64,000 nucleotides of DNA from Caproicibacter sp047833665. GTDB lineage: Bacteria; Bacillota; Clostridia; Oscillospirales; Acutalibacteraceae. Numbering within the stretch: the first letter of the stretch is position 1; each line of letters opens with the position of its first letter. A program made the translations under genes and the position numbers. Under the pieces are notes generated by a model. That model did no database searches, was not told the origin of the DNA, and saw nothing but the letters and a program-made list of their open reading frames with translations. Shown here one piece after another: positions 38,124 through 47,048 of this stretch. The DNA lies in NCBI GenBank assembly GCA_047833665.1, contig CP181261.1:1550001-1614000 (forward strand), given 5' to 3'.

Positions 38124-39677
38124 TTACAGAAGGTTAGATTTTAAAATTAATTCCGGCTTACAGCCAAATACCTCTCTAAAATATGGCGCACATTGTGCAA
38201 ATGCCCATTGCTCCAAATACAGATCAGCATCGGATTGAACTGAAATAGTTAAATGCTCTTTCTTAAAACAAACTTTGATATTGGATAGTTTTTGCTTTTG
38301 AGATTTGTCAAGTGCATTTGCCAGACGAAATATTGCCACCAATTTTGAGACAATCAGCCGGTTTTTATCACTGAGCGAGGCGAAAGAAGTATTTTCGAGA
38401 TTTGGCACATCGTATTCATTGTGTCGGGCTACAAAGGCCGTGAGCAGTATTGCTTCATCTGTTAGACCGTAGATATCTGTATCTTTGATAATATCGAACG
38501 TACTCTGCAGGTGTTGTTTGGCGGTAACATAATGTCCGCATTCATGCAAAATAGCCGCAAGTTCAAGCAGCAACCGTTCCTTACTGTCTAGACCGTGAAT
38601 TTTTTTCATTTTATCAAAAATTTTGCAAGAAAATTCCCGCACGCATTCTGCGTGAGCGCGGTTGCAGCAATAATAATCAGCAATTTTTCTGGCGCATGCG
38701 GTTGCACTGGCACATACATGGCGCTGATATTGTTCACGGCTTTTAGGAATTAACATTTGATGGAGCAGCGCATCCCATAAATCTACATTTGGTGCTAGAA
38801 TCGCAGCTGAAGTGGTATATTGCAAAAGTTTAACCGCGATTGCCAGAGAAGAATATAAAAGTTCAGAGGTTTCTTCTGGAAAGTTATATTTTTTGCTGAT
38901 TTGATTCTGTGGCATTTTACGTATCTTTTCAAAACAATCGTGCAGACGCAAAGCATCCAGTTCATGTTTTCCATCTGTTACATCAAATGCGCAGACTTTT
39001 CCTATCAGCCGTACACCGTTTCCTGTTAAAATGAGATGATCTGCTTTACCGCTTTCTAGAGGAATGTTGATATGGCATAAAATCGAGTTTAGGTATTCAT
39101 CAATCACCGTGTCAAAATTCTCGGTCATATTTTGCATATTGTCCAGCATATCATGAAGCCTTAATGACCCCATTGGAATATTTTGTGAGAAGATTATCTC
39201 ATTCCCGTCATATACAGCAATCCCAACGCTTCCGGCACCAATATAGCAAATCAGAGCGCTTTCACTTTTTCTCTGTTCGCTTTTTCCAAGATAATTTAAA
39301 ACTTCCCAATAAATCAGAGCTTTTTCTTGGTTGTCTTCCAGCACTTCAACGGGTATTCCATTCTGAATTCTAAGCTGATCCATGATAAACGAACGATTCT
39401 CCGCTTCACGTAAAGCAGTAGTAGCCACTGTTTTGACGTTTTTTACTCCATATCCGGCTAACACGTCTTGATATCCATGAAGAAGAGAAGAAAGTTCGCG
39501 AAGGCTTTCAAAACTGATTTTTCCATTTCTGAACACCTCATAACCGAGCCGCATTGGATATTCGAGGATATCAATATCGGCAATTTTTCCTTTTTTTAGC
39601 TGTGCGACCTTCATTTTAAGCGCATTGGAGTCAATATCAATTACGGCCGCCGATCGGTGGGGCTTTTTACTGTTCAA
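38124..39677 (-). CDS. ppx: Ppx/GppA-family exopolyphosphatase with HD-type C-terminus
   Basis: About 517 residues. The N-terminal ASKHA-fold Ppx/GppA domain has AAVIDIDSNALKMKVAQL (phosphate 1), VATTALREAENR and CYIGAGSVGIAVYDG (phosphate 2). The C-terminal helical domain has an HD-like AAILHECGHYVTAKQH and TAFVARHNEYD, as in Ppx2-type enzymes. It would remove terminal phosphate from polyphosphate or act on (p)ppGpp. In the family, the usual sequence is DIGSNS at phosphate 1; here it is DIDSNA, an unusual variation. The start is TTG at 39677, because GGAGG lies 7 bases upstream; the longer frame to 39749 has none. Confidence 0.85.
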   Translation of the reverse strand: MNSKKPHRSAAVIDIDSNALKMKVAQLKKGKIADIDILEYPMRLGYEVFRNGKISFESLRELSSLLHGYQDVLAGYGVKNVKTVATTALREAENRSFIMDQLRIQNGIPVEVLEDNQEKALIYWEVLNYLGKSEQRKSESALICYIGAGSVGIAVYDGNEIIFSQNIPMGSLRLHDMLDNMQNMTENFDTVIDEYLNSILCHINIPLESGKADHLILTGNGVRLIGKVCAFDVTDGKHELDALRLHDCFEKIRKMPQNQISKKYNFPEETSELLYSSLAIAVKLLQYTTSAAILAPNVDLWDALLHQMLIPKSREQYQRHVCASATACARKIADYYCCNRAHAECVREFSCKIFDKMKKIHGLDSKERLLLELAAILHECGHYVTAKQHLQSTFDIIKDTDIYGLTDEAILLTAFVARHNEYDVPNLENTSFASLSDKNRLIVSKLVAIFRLANALDKSQKQKLSNIKVCFKKEHLTISVQSDADLYLEQWAFAQCAPYFREVFGCKPELILKSNLL

Positions 39678-39859
39678 AAAGATACCTCCGTTTGCAGAGT
39701 AAGTCATAAGATAAATCATAAATTTTAAAACGTTTGATTTGATTTTCAAAAGGATAATTGGAAAACTATTGATATAAAGTATGGTCTTAATTGTCTAAGT
39801 ATGATATACTGTTATCATTCCCCAAGGAAACTAAAACAACAGGAAGGTAAACGGTATAT

Positions 39860-41104
39860 ATGAGAAAAAGAAACCAGTCAGTTGTTCGAAAAACTGCAAT
39901 TATTTCTGGTATTGTTATTTTGTGTGCTGCGTTAGCCGTTGCGGCTGCATTGTATTTTGGACAAATCCCAAATTTAGATCAAAAAGAATCATCTTCTAAT
40001 GTTACCCAATCTTCTTCTCAGGTATCTTCTTCCAAAGTTTCTTCTTCCAAACCGGAACAAAAGCCAGTTTCTATTACTATTTTGGGTGCCGGGGACGATT
40101 TAATTCACAGTACTCTGTACAATCGTGCCAAAAAATTGGCGGGGGGAGATGGATATGATTTTGACCCCATGTATGAACGAGTGAAAAGCCGCATTCAAAG
40201 CGCTGATATTGCTGTGATTAATCAGGAAACTGTATTAGCTTCAGAAGTCGCGCCGATCTCCGGTTATCCTCTGTTTAATTCCCCAACCGAAGTGGGGGAT
40301 GAGCTGGTAAATCTCGGGTTTGATGTCATTAACCATGCCAATAATCACCTTCTTGATATGGGAGAAAAGGGAATTAAAGCTACATTGGACTACTGGGATA
40401 CTAAACCGGTTACAGTTGTTGGTGCATATCGAAACAAAGAGGATTTGCAAAACATCCGGATTGTGGAAGCTAAAGGTATCAAAACCGCTCATATTGGCAT
40501 AACAGAGATGACAAACGGCCTATATCTGCCAAAAGATTCAGATTACCAAATTATTTATGCCAGTGATACGGATTTAATTAAAAGTTTGATTCAAAAAGCT
40601 AAAAGTATGGCGGATGTTGTAGTTGTTTCCGTTCATTGGGGCAACGAAGATACCTATACTCTAACAGAGAAACAAAAAACATTGGCTCAGCAAATGGTGG
40701 ATTGGGGAGCAGATATTATTTTTGGCAATCACCCGCATGTGGTGCAGCAGCTTACTCTGCTTACACGGGAGTCGGATGGTGCAAAATGCCCGGTTATTTA
40801 TGCTTTGGGGAATTTTATTTCCGGCCAGCTTTATGGCAGAAATATGGTAAGTGGTCTATTGACTGTCACCATGACAAAAGACTTTGAAACGGGCAAGACA
40901 ACATTTTCCGGTATGGAATTCGATCCGATTGTCACACATTATGAGGCAGGGTTTAACAATCTTGCGATTTACCCGTTAAGCGAATATTCAGAAGAGCTTG
41001 CCAGCAAGCACGGCGTTCGGAGAAGAACCCCCGAATTTAGTATGGAGTATATTCAGGATATTATTGATAGAAATATTCCAAAAGAGTATCAAGCCGTGTC
41101 TTGA
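39860..41104 (+). CDS. CapA-family metallophosphatase-like protein, membrane-anchored
   Basis: 414 residues. An N-terminal membrane anchor (residues 13-35) is followed by a Ser/Lys-rich linker (about 40-65) and a CapA/PgsA-like metallophosphatase domain. Motifs are LGAGDDLIHSTLY, INQETVLA, NHANNHLLDMGEKGI, VHWGNEDTY and GNHPHVVQ. In family members the domain takes part in poly-gamma-glutamate capsule synthesis, but many anchored clostridial copies have no neighbouring pgsBC genes, as here, so the substrate is unknown. AGGAAGG precedes ATG. The stop lies inside the promoter of the riboswitch-ribU unit. Confidence 0.85.
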   Translation: MRKRNQSVVRKTAIISGIVILCAALAVAAALYFGQIPNLDQKESSSNVTQSSSQVSSSKVSSSKPEQKPVSITILGAGDDLIHSTLYNRAKKLAGGDGYDFDPMYERVKSRIQSADIAVINQETVLASEVAPISGYPLFNSPTEVGDELVNLGFDVINHANNHLLDMGEKGIKATLDYWDTKPVTVVGAYRNKEDLQNIRIVEAKGIKTAHIGITEMTNGLYLPKDSDYQIIYASDTDLIKSLIQKAKSMADVVVVSVHWGNEDTYTLTEKQKTLAQQMVDWGADIIFGNHPHVVQQLTLLTRESDGAKCPVIYALGNFISGQLYGRNMVSGLLTVTMTKDFETGKTTFSGMEFDPIVTHYEAGFNNLAIYPLSEYSEELASKHGVRRRTPEFSMEYIQDIIDRNIPKEYQAVS

Positions 41105-41130
41105 CAAAAAATTTATGCTTATGTTATACT
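41101..41130 (+). promoter_or_regulatory. Promoter of the FMN riboswitch-ribU unit
   Basis: TTGACA (41101-41106), an 18-base spacer, then TATACT (41125-41130). The -35 box overlaps the capA stop codon. Confidence 0.8.
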
Positions 41131-41151
41131 ATTAACAAATAAATAAGTAGT

Positions 41152-41276
41152 TCTCTTCGGGGCGGGGCGAAATTCCCCACCGGCGGTAAAGCGGCAAATG
41201 CCGACAAGCCCGCGAGCGGAAACGCAGATTTTGGTTAGATTCCAAAGCCGACGGTATAGTCCGGATGGAAGAAGAA
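41152..41276 (+). promoter_or_regulatory. FMN riboswitch (RFN element) 1
   Basis: The conserved aptamer blocks are in order: TCTTCGGGGCGGGG, AATTCCCCACCGGCGGTA, AAGCCCGCGAGC, GCAGATTTTGGT, ATTCCAAAGCCGACGG and AGTCCGGATGGAAGAAGA. It binds flavin mononucleotide. The terminator at 41305-41340 follows, so this copy very probably controls transcription elongation. Confidence 0.95.
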
Positions 41277-41304
41277 AACGAACGTAAGATTACGTTGTGA
41301 TTTC

Positions 41305-41340
41305 GTCCCGCAGAAACTGCGGGACTTTTTCTGTTTTTTA
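41305..41340 (+). terminator. Riboswitch-controlled terminator
   Basis: GTCCCGCAG (41305-41313) pairs exactly with CTGCGGGAC (41317-41325), followed by TTTTTCTGTTTTTT. A second short palindrome, AACGTAA / TTACGTT, lies between it and the aptamer. Confidence 0.92.
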
Positions 41341-41395
41341 CTTGTCTTTGCAAAGCATAAAAGTATCTGAATTTATTCTCAGCAAGTTTCATGAA

Positions 41396-41525
41396 TATTT
41401 TCAGGGCGGGGTGAGATTCCCCACCGGCGGTAAAGCGGCAAATGCTGACAAGCCCGCGAGCGGTAAGTCAACCGCAGATTTCGGTTTGATTCCGAAGCCG
41501 ACGGTACAGTCCGGATGGAAGAAAA
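41396..41525 (+). promoter_or_regulatory. FMN riboswitch (RFN element) 2, in tandem
   Basis: A second full set of conserved blocks: TCAGGGCGGGGTGAGATTCC, CACCGGCGGTA, AAGCCCGCGAGCGG, GCAGATTTCGGTTTGATTCC, GAAGCCGACGG and AGTCCGGATGGAAGAAAAGG. The P1 helix ends at the ribU Shine-Dalgarno sequence (AAGGAG, 41524-41529), leaving no space for a terminator, so control of translation initiation is likely. It differs from copy 1 at many loop positions, so it is not a very recent duplicate. Confidence 0.95.
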
Positions 41526-41537
41526 GGAGAGAGCAAT

Positions 41538-42173
41538 ATGAATTATGAAAAAGTAAGCAACAAACGTCAAGGCTTTCAATTGGATGCACGAATGATCGCG
41601 CAAATCGGCGTCCTTGGAGGAATTGCTTTTCTGTTGATGATGTTTGAATTTCCTCTATGGTTTGCACCGGGTTTTTATCAATTGGATTTTAGTGAAATTC
41701 CTGTTCTGATTGGCGGATTTGCCATGGGGCCTGTGGCCGGCATTTTGATTGAACTGATTAAAGTAACTTTGTATATGTTGATTCATGGGAGTTCCACCGC
41801 AGGCGTAGGCGATCTTGCAAATTTTCTCATTGGCTGTTCCTTGGTAGTCCCGGCTGCAGTGATTTATAAAACGCATAAATCCAGACGCAATGCAATTATT
41901 GGCCTTGTGGTGGGAACTTTGTCAATGGTTTGTGTGGGAAGCTTGATGAATGCCTATGTTCTTCTCCCCGTTTATGCCGCGGCATTTCATATGCCGATGA
42001 GTGCACTAATCAGTGCGGGCAGTGCTGTTAATCCTTCTATTACAAGTCTTGAAACTTTTATCCTGCTGGCTGTCGCGCCTTTTAATCTGTTTAAAGGAGT
42101 AACGGTTTCGTGTCTTGTTATGCTGCTGTATAAAAGGGTTAGCCCTATTTTGCACGGTACCTTGGGAAAATAA
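41538..42173 (+). CDS. ribU: Riboflavin ECF transporter substrate-binding component RibU
   Basis: A 211-residue integral membrane protein with about six helices. Typical RibU/ECF-S signatures are FPLWFAPGFYQLDFSEIPVL, GGFAMGPVAGILIELIKVTL and GDLANFLIGCSLVVPAAVIY. It captures riboflavin at the membrane and works with the shared energising module EcfA-EcfA'-EcfT, which is not encoded in this window. The two FMN riboswitches directly upstream confirm the substrate. ATG 41538 follows AAGGAGAGAG. Confidence 0.95.
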   Translation: MNYEKVSNKRQGFQLDARMIAQIGVLGGIAFLLMMFEFPLWFAPGFYQLDFSEIPVLIGGFAMGPVAGILIELIKVTLYMLIHGSSTAGVGDLANFLIGCSLVVPAAVIYKTHKSRRNAIIGLVVGTLSMVCVGSLMNAYVLLPVYAAAFHMPMSALISAGSAVNPSITSLETFILLAVAPFNLFKGVTVSCLVMLLYKRVSPILHGTLGK

Positions 42174-42203
42174 ACCATTTGCTGTGTATTTTACGAAAAT
42201 CAC

Positions 42204-42232
42204 TTTACAAATTTCTCAGTCTGTGATAATAT
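42204..42232 (+). promoter_or_regulatory. metK promoter
   Basis: TTTACA (42204-42209), a 17-base spacer, then TAATAT (42227-42232), just before the SAM riboswitch. Confidence 0.75.
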
Positions 42233-42253
42233 TGGTACTAAGATAATTGAATA

Positions 42254-42400
42254 AGCCCTTATCAAGAGTGACGGAGGGAACAGGCCCTATGATGTCCGGC
42301 AACCTGCTTTTGGAAAAAAGTAAGGTGCTAAATCCTGCGGGAAAGCCGAAAGATGAGGTAGATTGGTGCCGTCCGGTTTTCCGGACGGTTTTTATTTTTC
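42254..42400 (+). promoter_or_regulatory. SAM-I riboswitch (S-box) with terminator
   Basis: The aptamer (42254-42360) shows CTTATCAAGAGTGACGGAGG, GAACAGGCCCTATGATG, CCGGCAACCTGC, AAGGTGCTAAATCCTGC and AAAGATGAGG in order. The terminator CCGTCCGG (42369-42376) / CCGGACGG (42381-42388) plus T run follows. High S-adenosylmethionine should stop transcription before metK. Confidence 0.95.
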
Positions 42401-42440
42401 CTCGTCAAAGGACGGAGGAAAGTCAGGAGGATGCTAAATT

Positions 42441-43625
42441 ATGGCAAAACATTTTTTTACTTCCGAATCTGTAACGGAAGGACATCCCGATAAAGTGTGC
42501 GACCAGATAGCGGATGCTGTATTGGATGCAATCATTGCACAGGACCCTGCCGCACACGTCGCCTGTGAAGTCACGGCGACAACGGGGATTATCCATGTGA
42601 TGGGTGAAATTTCTACGACCTGTTATGTTGACATTGCTTCCATTGCGCGTGATGTGGTCAAGGATATTGGGTACAACAATCCGGATTGTGGATTTGACGG
42701 TAATACGTGCGGCGTTATTACTTCCATAGATATGCAGTCACCGGATATTGCTATGGGAGTTGACTGTTCTTTGGAAGCTAAAAACGGTGCATCGGATGAG
42801 GACGACCTAATCGGCGCAGGAGACCAAGGACTGATGTTTGGGTACGCCTGCAATGAAACGCCGGAATTGATGCCGCTTCCGATCTCTCTGGCTCACAAAT
42901 TGTCAAAAAGGCTGGCCGAGGTGCGTAAAACCGGACTGATTCCGTACCTAAGACCCGATGGAAAAACGCAGGTCACCGTTGAATATGATGAAAATCGCCC
43001 GGTTCGCGTAGACACTGTGGTGGTATCTGCTCAGCACAGTCCGGATGTCACTTTGGAACAAATACGCAGTGATGTTTTAAAACATGTTGTTCAAGCGGTG
43101 ATTCCGCAGAAATGGCTGGATGAGAATACAAAGTATTATGTGAATCCAACCGGAAGATTTGTCATCGGCGGACCCGTTGGAGACAGTGGACTGACAGGAC
43201 GTAAAATTATTGTGGATACTTACGGTGGTTATGCACGTCACGGCGGCGGAGCTTTTTCCGGGAAAGATCCCACTAAAGTCGATCGGTCTGCATCATATGC
43301 CGCACGTTATGTTGCTAAAAATATTGTGGCAGCAGGAATCGCCGAAAAATGTGAAGTACAGCTTGCTTATGCAATTGGTGTTGCAAGACCGGTTTCCATT
43401 CGAGTTGATACTTTTGGCACCTCTGAGTTCTCAGACGAAGAACTGGCTACTGCGGTTGCAAAAACATTCGATTTGAGGCCCGGAGCAATTATTCGCACAC
43501 TGAACCTCCGTCGTCCGATTTACCGTTCTATTTCCAATTATGGGCATATGGGCAGGGAAGACCTCGGCATGACATGGGAAAAATGTGACCGTGTGGACGC
43601 TTTGAAAGCCGCACTGAAAAAATAG
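42441..43625 (+). CDS. metK: S-adenosylmethionine synthetase
   Basis: A 394-residue enzyme that forms SAM from methionine and ATP. Signatures are SVTEGHPDKVCDQIADAVLD, GAGDQGLMFGYACNE, GDSGLTGRKIIVDTYGG and GGGAFSGKDPTKVDRSA. Its length is the family norm. The ATG is preceded by AGTCAGGAGG. It is controlled by the SAM-I riboswitch and followed by a terminator, so it is a single-gene unit. Confidence 0.97.
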   Translation: MAKHFFTSESVTEGHPDKVCDQIADAVLDAIIAQDPAAHVACEVTATTGIIHVMGEISTTCYVDIASIARDVVKDIGYNNPDCGFDGNTCGVITSIDMQSPDIAMGVDCSLEAKNGASDEDDLIGAGDQGLMFGYACNETPELMPLPISLAHKLSKRLAEVRKTGLIPYLRPDGKTQVTVEYDENRPVRVDTVVVSAQHSPDVTLEQIRSDVLKHVVQAVIPQKWLDENTKYYVNPTGRFVIGGPVGDSGLTGRKIIVDTYGGYARHGGGAFSGKDPTKVDRSASYAARYVAKNIVAAGIAEKCEVQLAYAIGVARPVSIRVDTFGTSEFSDEELATAVAKTFDLRPGAIIRTLNLRRPIYRSISNYGHMGREDLGMTWEKCDRVDALKAALKK

Positions 43626-43640
43626 TCAATCAAAATTCCA

Positions 43641-43673
43641 TCCCGACACATAGAATGTGTTGGGGTGTTTTTT
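43641..43673 (+). terminator. metK terminator abutting the next start codon
   Basis: CCCGACACA pairs with TGTGTTGGG (with one G-T pair), followed by GTGTTTTTT and at once by the ATG of the next frame (43674). Confidence 0.75.
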
Positions 43674-44009
43674 ATGTTTGAAATCATTATAAAAGTCGTT
43701 TTCGTCTTGTTTGCTATTTTTGGAATGGTAGAGTCTTTTCGCATCGTTCTGTTTTGGTTTTTGGAAAAACCAACATGTGGAAAATTTTATTATGTTATTC
43801 CTATGAGAGGGCATAACGAGGAAGCGGAATTGATTCTGAGAAGTGCATATGAGCGTGTTCAGTGGCTTCCAGACCGTGAAGTGCAAGTCCTTGTTGTGGA
43901 CTGTGGTATGGACGATGAAACCCGGCAGATCTGTGAGCTGACAGTCTTTGATCTTCCGGAAATACAGCTTTGCTTTCCGGAAGAGATTGATGGGATTTTC
44001 CGTTGCTGA
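43674..44009 (+). CDS. Small membrane-anchored protein of unknown function
   Basis: A 111-residue protein I do not recognise by name. Residues 1-28 are a membrane segment (IIIKVVFVLFAIFGMVESF). The soluble part contains YYVIPMRGHNEEAELILRSA and VQVLVVDCGMDDETRQICE, a pattern faintly like the start of a glycosyltransferase A fold but too short to be one. The start follows directly after the metK terminator T-run, with GGGGTG upstream as a possible ribosome site. It is 63 bases before recD2. Confidence 0.55.
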   Translation: MFEIIIKVVFVLFAIFGMVESFRIVLFWFLEKPTCGKFYYVIPMRGHNEEAELILRSAYERVQWLPDREVQVLVVDCGMDDETRQICELTVFDLPEIQLCFPEEIDGIFRC

Positions 44010-44072
44010 TTTGCAAATACATAGAGGATCGTTTATACTAAAATTATCTGATTGGGAATAAGAGGGAACTCG

Positions 44073-46289
44073 ATGGCGGAAACAAAACTTCTGGAAATGA
44101 CCGGTACAGTGGAGCAAGTGATTTTTCGCAATGAAAAGAATGGATATGCCGTAATTGAGATTAATAATGGAGAAGAGATAATCACCGCAGTAGGCAATAT
44201 GCCTTTTGTCGGTGTAGGTGAAGAACTGCATATTGTTGGGACTTGGACTACAAATCAGAACTATGGAGAGCAGTTTCGTGTTGAAGCATTTGAACGCTCA
44301 AAGCCGGCAACGGAAGCAGCTGTGTTAAAATATCTTTCATCCGGTGCGGTGAAGGGAATTGGTCCGTCAACGGCACAAAAAATTGTGAATTTATTTGGTG
44401 CAAATTCGCTTGAAGTGATGGAGAACGAACCGGAACGTTTATGCGCAGTAAAAGGTATTACTAAAGCAAAAGCCCAAAGAATCAGTGAAGAACTCAAAAG
44501 GCTTGGCGGCATCCGTGAAGTGATGGTACAGCTTGGTAAGTATGGTATTTCTCCTGAAGAAGCTGTTCGTGTTTGGAAGTATTACGGCGCGCAGTCTATT
44601 GATCGTATTCGAGAAAATCCCTATTGCCTTTGCGAAGAAGGAGTGGGTATCAGCTTTGACCGTGCCGACCAAATTGCGGCTGCTTTGGAACGCCCACAGG
44701 ATGATATCTGTCGGATACGTGCGGGAATTTTGCATGTTATCCGGCATAATCTTGGAAATGGACATACCTGCCTTCCGGCGGACAAGCTTACGGTAACCGC
44801 AGCACGCTTGTTAGGTGTTGAGCAGAGTCTGGCGCAGGACATCCTCCAAACTCTAAAAGATGATACATCTGTGGTTGCACGTGTTTTTGACGGCAGAGAA
44901 TTCATCTTTTTACCGGAATTATACCGCTCAGAAGTTTATTCGGCAGAGCGAATTAAAATGCTATTGCGCTTTCCGGCTCCTACCATTTCAGGGGTGGAAG
45001 AGCGAATTGAAGAAATAGAAAGAGAACTTGGCATCAAATACGCTGCAGGACAGAAACAGGCTGTTCGCGAGGCATTATCCAAAGGTATCCTGATTTTAAC
45101 CGGAGGACCGGGTACGGGCAAAACAACTACGCTAAATGCCATTATTCGCCTGTTGGAGGCGAGTGGGGAAAAAGTTTTGCTCGCTGCGCCGACCGGCCGG
45201 GCCGCAAAACGAATGTCGGAACTAACAGGAAAAGAAGCCAAAACAATACATCGCCTGCTTCAGGTGGAATGGAATGAAAACGACAGGCCGGTTTTCGCAA
45301 AGAATGAAAAAAATCTATTGGAGTGCGACGCTGTTGTCATAGATGAATTGTCCATGGTTGACACGTTCCTCTTTGAAGCACTGCTGCGGGCGCTTCCGTT
45401 GGGGCGCCGGCTGATTTTGGTAGGTGACTGCGATCAGCTTCCCTCTGTCGGGCCGGGGAATGTGCTCGGAGACCTCATAGCTTCCGGACTTCTGCCAGTT
45501 GTTCAGCTTTCTCAGGTTTTCCGCCAGTCTATGCAGAGTTTGATTGTCCGCAATGCCCACCGGATTGTTGCGGGTGAAATGCCGGAACTTAATATCCGAA
45601 ACGAAGATTTTTTCTTTTTACGCTGTGGGGAGCCAACAGAAATCAGCAGAATGATTGTGGATCTATGCTATCGACGACTGCCGGATAGCTACGGCTTTTC
45701 CCCATTAACTGATATTCAAGTTCTTTCTCCGTCGCGAAAAGGGGAACTAGGGACACAAGAATTAAATAAAAAGCTTCAGCAGGCAATTAATCCACCGGAT
45801 GGTCGTAAAGCAGAAATTCGCGTCAACGGTATCCTGTTCCGCGAAGGGGACAAGGTGATGCAGGTCAAAAACGATTACAACCTGCCGTGGACCCGTACTG
45901 ATGGTTCTGTAGGAGAAGGAGTATTTAACGGTGACCTCGGTATCATTCAAAAAATTGACCGACGCGCATCCGTTATTACGGTGCTTATGGATGACCGAAT
46001 TGTGCCATATGAACTGGAAACGGCTGCAGAACTGGAACTTGCCTATGCAATGACGGTACACAAAAGTCAGGGCAATGAATTTCCGGCCGTTGTAATTCCC
46101 ATATTTCGGGGAGCTCCTCAGCTTGCTTATCGAAATCTGCTCTATACTGCTGTCACTCGTGCGAAATCACTTCTGATACTTGTGGGAACTCCTAATACCG
46201 TACGTACTATGGTAGAAAATAATCGAAAAAACAAGCGATACACTGGTTTGTTCTATTTTTTAACCGGGGGCGAGGCGGATGGCACTTAA
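44073..46289 (+). CDS. recD2: RecD2-type 5'-3' DNA helicase
   Basis: A 738-residue SF1B helicase not bound to RecBC. An N-terminal OB-like region (TGTVEQVIFRNEKNGYAVIE) and helix-hairpin-helix repeats (GIGPSTAQKIVNLFG, VKGITKAKAQRISEELKRLG) precede the motor. Walker A is LTGGPGTGKTTTLNAI, motif II is VIDELSMVD, and motif VI-like AMTVHKSQGNEFPAVVIP and YTAVTRAKSLLILVG are present. It functions in DNA repair and fork maintenance. The start at 44073 has AGAGGG upstream. It overlaps comF by 11 bases. Confidence 0.93.
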   Translation: MAETKLLEMTGTVEQVIFRNEKNGYAVIEINNGEEIITAVGNMPFVGVGEELHIVGTWTTNQNYGEQFRVEAFERSKPATEAAVLKYLSSGAVKGIGPSTAQKIVNLFGANSLEVMENEPERLCAVKGITKAKAQRISEELKRLGGIREVMVQLGKYGISPEEAVRVWKYYGAQSIDRIRENPYCLCEEGVGISFDRADQIAAALERPQDDICRIRAGILHVIRHNLGNGHTCLPADKLTVTAARLLGVEQSLAQDILQTLKDDTSVVARVFDGREFIFLPELYRSEVYSAERIKMLLRFPAPTISGVEERIEEIERELGIKYAAGQKQAVREALSKGILILTGGPGTGKTTTLNAIIRLLEASGEKVLLAAPTGRAAKRMSELTGKEAKTIHRLLQVEWNENDRPVFAKNEKNLLECDAVVIDELSMVDTFLFEALLRALPLGRRLILVGDCDQLPSVGPGNVLGDLIASGLLPVVQLSQVFRQSMQSLIVRNAHRIVAGEMPELNIRNEDFFFLRCGEPTEISRMIVDLCYRRLPDSYGFSPLTDIQVLSPSRKGELGTQELNKKLQQAINPPDGRKAEIRVNGILFREGDKVMQVKNDYNLPWTRTDGSVGEGVFNGDLGIIQKIDRRASVITVLMDDRIVPYELETAAELELAYAMTVHKSQGNEFPAVVIPIFRGAPQLAYRNLLYTAVTRAKSLLILVGTPNTVRTMVENNRKNKRYTGLFYFLTGGEADGT

Positions 46290-46941
46290 AAAATTTCTTC
46301 TGTTTTTTTTAGAACTTTTATTTCCGCCGCGCTGTATTTTCTGTGACAGTGTAATTGCTCCGGGAACAAAGATTTGTAAAGAGTGTGCTGACACTATTTT
46401 GCCCATCGATGAAATCCGCTGCATGAATCTTCCCAATTTCGGACAAAATATTCCTTGCATTGTGCTTTATTCTTATGAAAACCAAGTCCGCGATTCTATG
46501 ATTCGGTTTAAGTTCCGTAATGAAAAGAGATACGCGGATTTTTATGCGGAACAGCTTGCCAAATTGATAGCAAAACATAGCCAGCTGCCAGTGTTTGACT
46601 TCGTAACAGCAGTTCCAATTTCCCGGGAAAGAAAACAAAAACGTGGATATAATCAGTCTGAACTGATTGCAAAAAAGGTAGCTGTCAGGCTGAATTTGCC
46701 CTATGAGAGCTGCCTTGATAAAATTCGCGACAACCCGGAGCAGCATAAACTTTCACGTTTGGAGCGGATTAAAAATGTCCGGGGGGTATATCGTGCCGAT
46801 AAGAAGAAAACAAACGGTAAAAGCATCTTGCTCATCGATGATATTGTTACCACGGGCTCTACGCTTTGTGAGTGTGCGTATGTCCTTTTAACAAGCGGTG
46901 CACGAACTGTTTTTTGTGCTGCTGTTGCGCAGGTTAGCTGA
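46279..46941 (+). CDS. comF: ComF-family phosphoribosyltransferase-like protein
   Basis: 220 residues. An N-terminal zinc-finger-like part (FPPRCIFCDSV ... KICKECADTI) is followed by a type I phosphoribosyltransferase fold (VPISRERKQKRGYNQSELIA, with KSILLIDDIVTTGSTLCEC as the PRPP loop). ComF proteins are needed for uptake of single-stranded DNA in naturally competent Bacillus; the biochemical activity is not settled. It overlaps recD2 and is probably co-translated with it. Confidence 0.9.
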   Translation: MALKKFLLFFLELLFPPRCIFCDSVIAPGTKICKECADTILPIDEIRCMNLPNFGQNIPCIVLYSYENQVRDSMIRFKFRNEKRYADFYAEQLAKLIAKHSQLPVFDFVTAVPISRERKQKRGYNQSELIAKKVAVRLNLPYESCLDKIRDNPEQHKLSRLERIKNVRGVYRADKKKTNGKSILLIDDIVTTGSTLCECAYVLLTSGARTVFCAAVAQVS

Positions 46942-46948
46942 CTTCTAG

Positions 46949-46977
46949 TTGAAATCAAGTGCGTTTTATTTTATAAT
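46949..46977 (+). promoter_or_regulatory. mreB promoter
   Basis: TTGAAA (46949-46954), a 17-base spacer, then TATAAT (46972-46977), about 70 bases before the mreB start. Confidence 0.7.
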
Positions 46978-47048
46978 AAACCAAGTGATTTTTTGTTTAC
47001 ATTCGCTTTTGAGAATGTGTTTTATAAATAGGAAATGGATGTGATTTT

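Noticed and set aside
39860..41104. Capsule biosynthesis locus
   Set aside because: Only a CapA-like protein is present; there are no pgsB or pgsC genes nearby.
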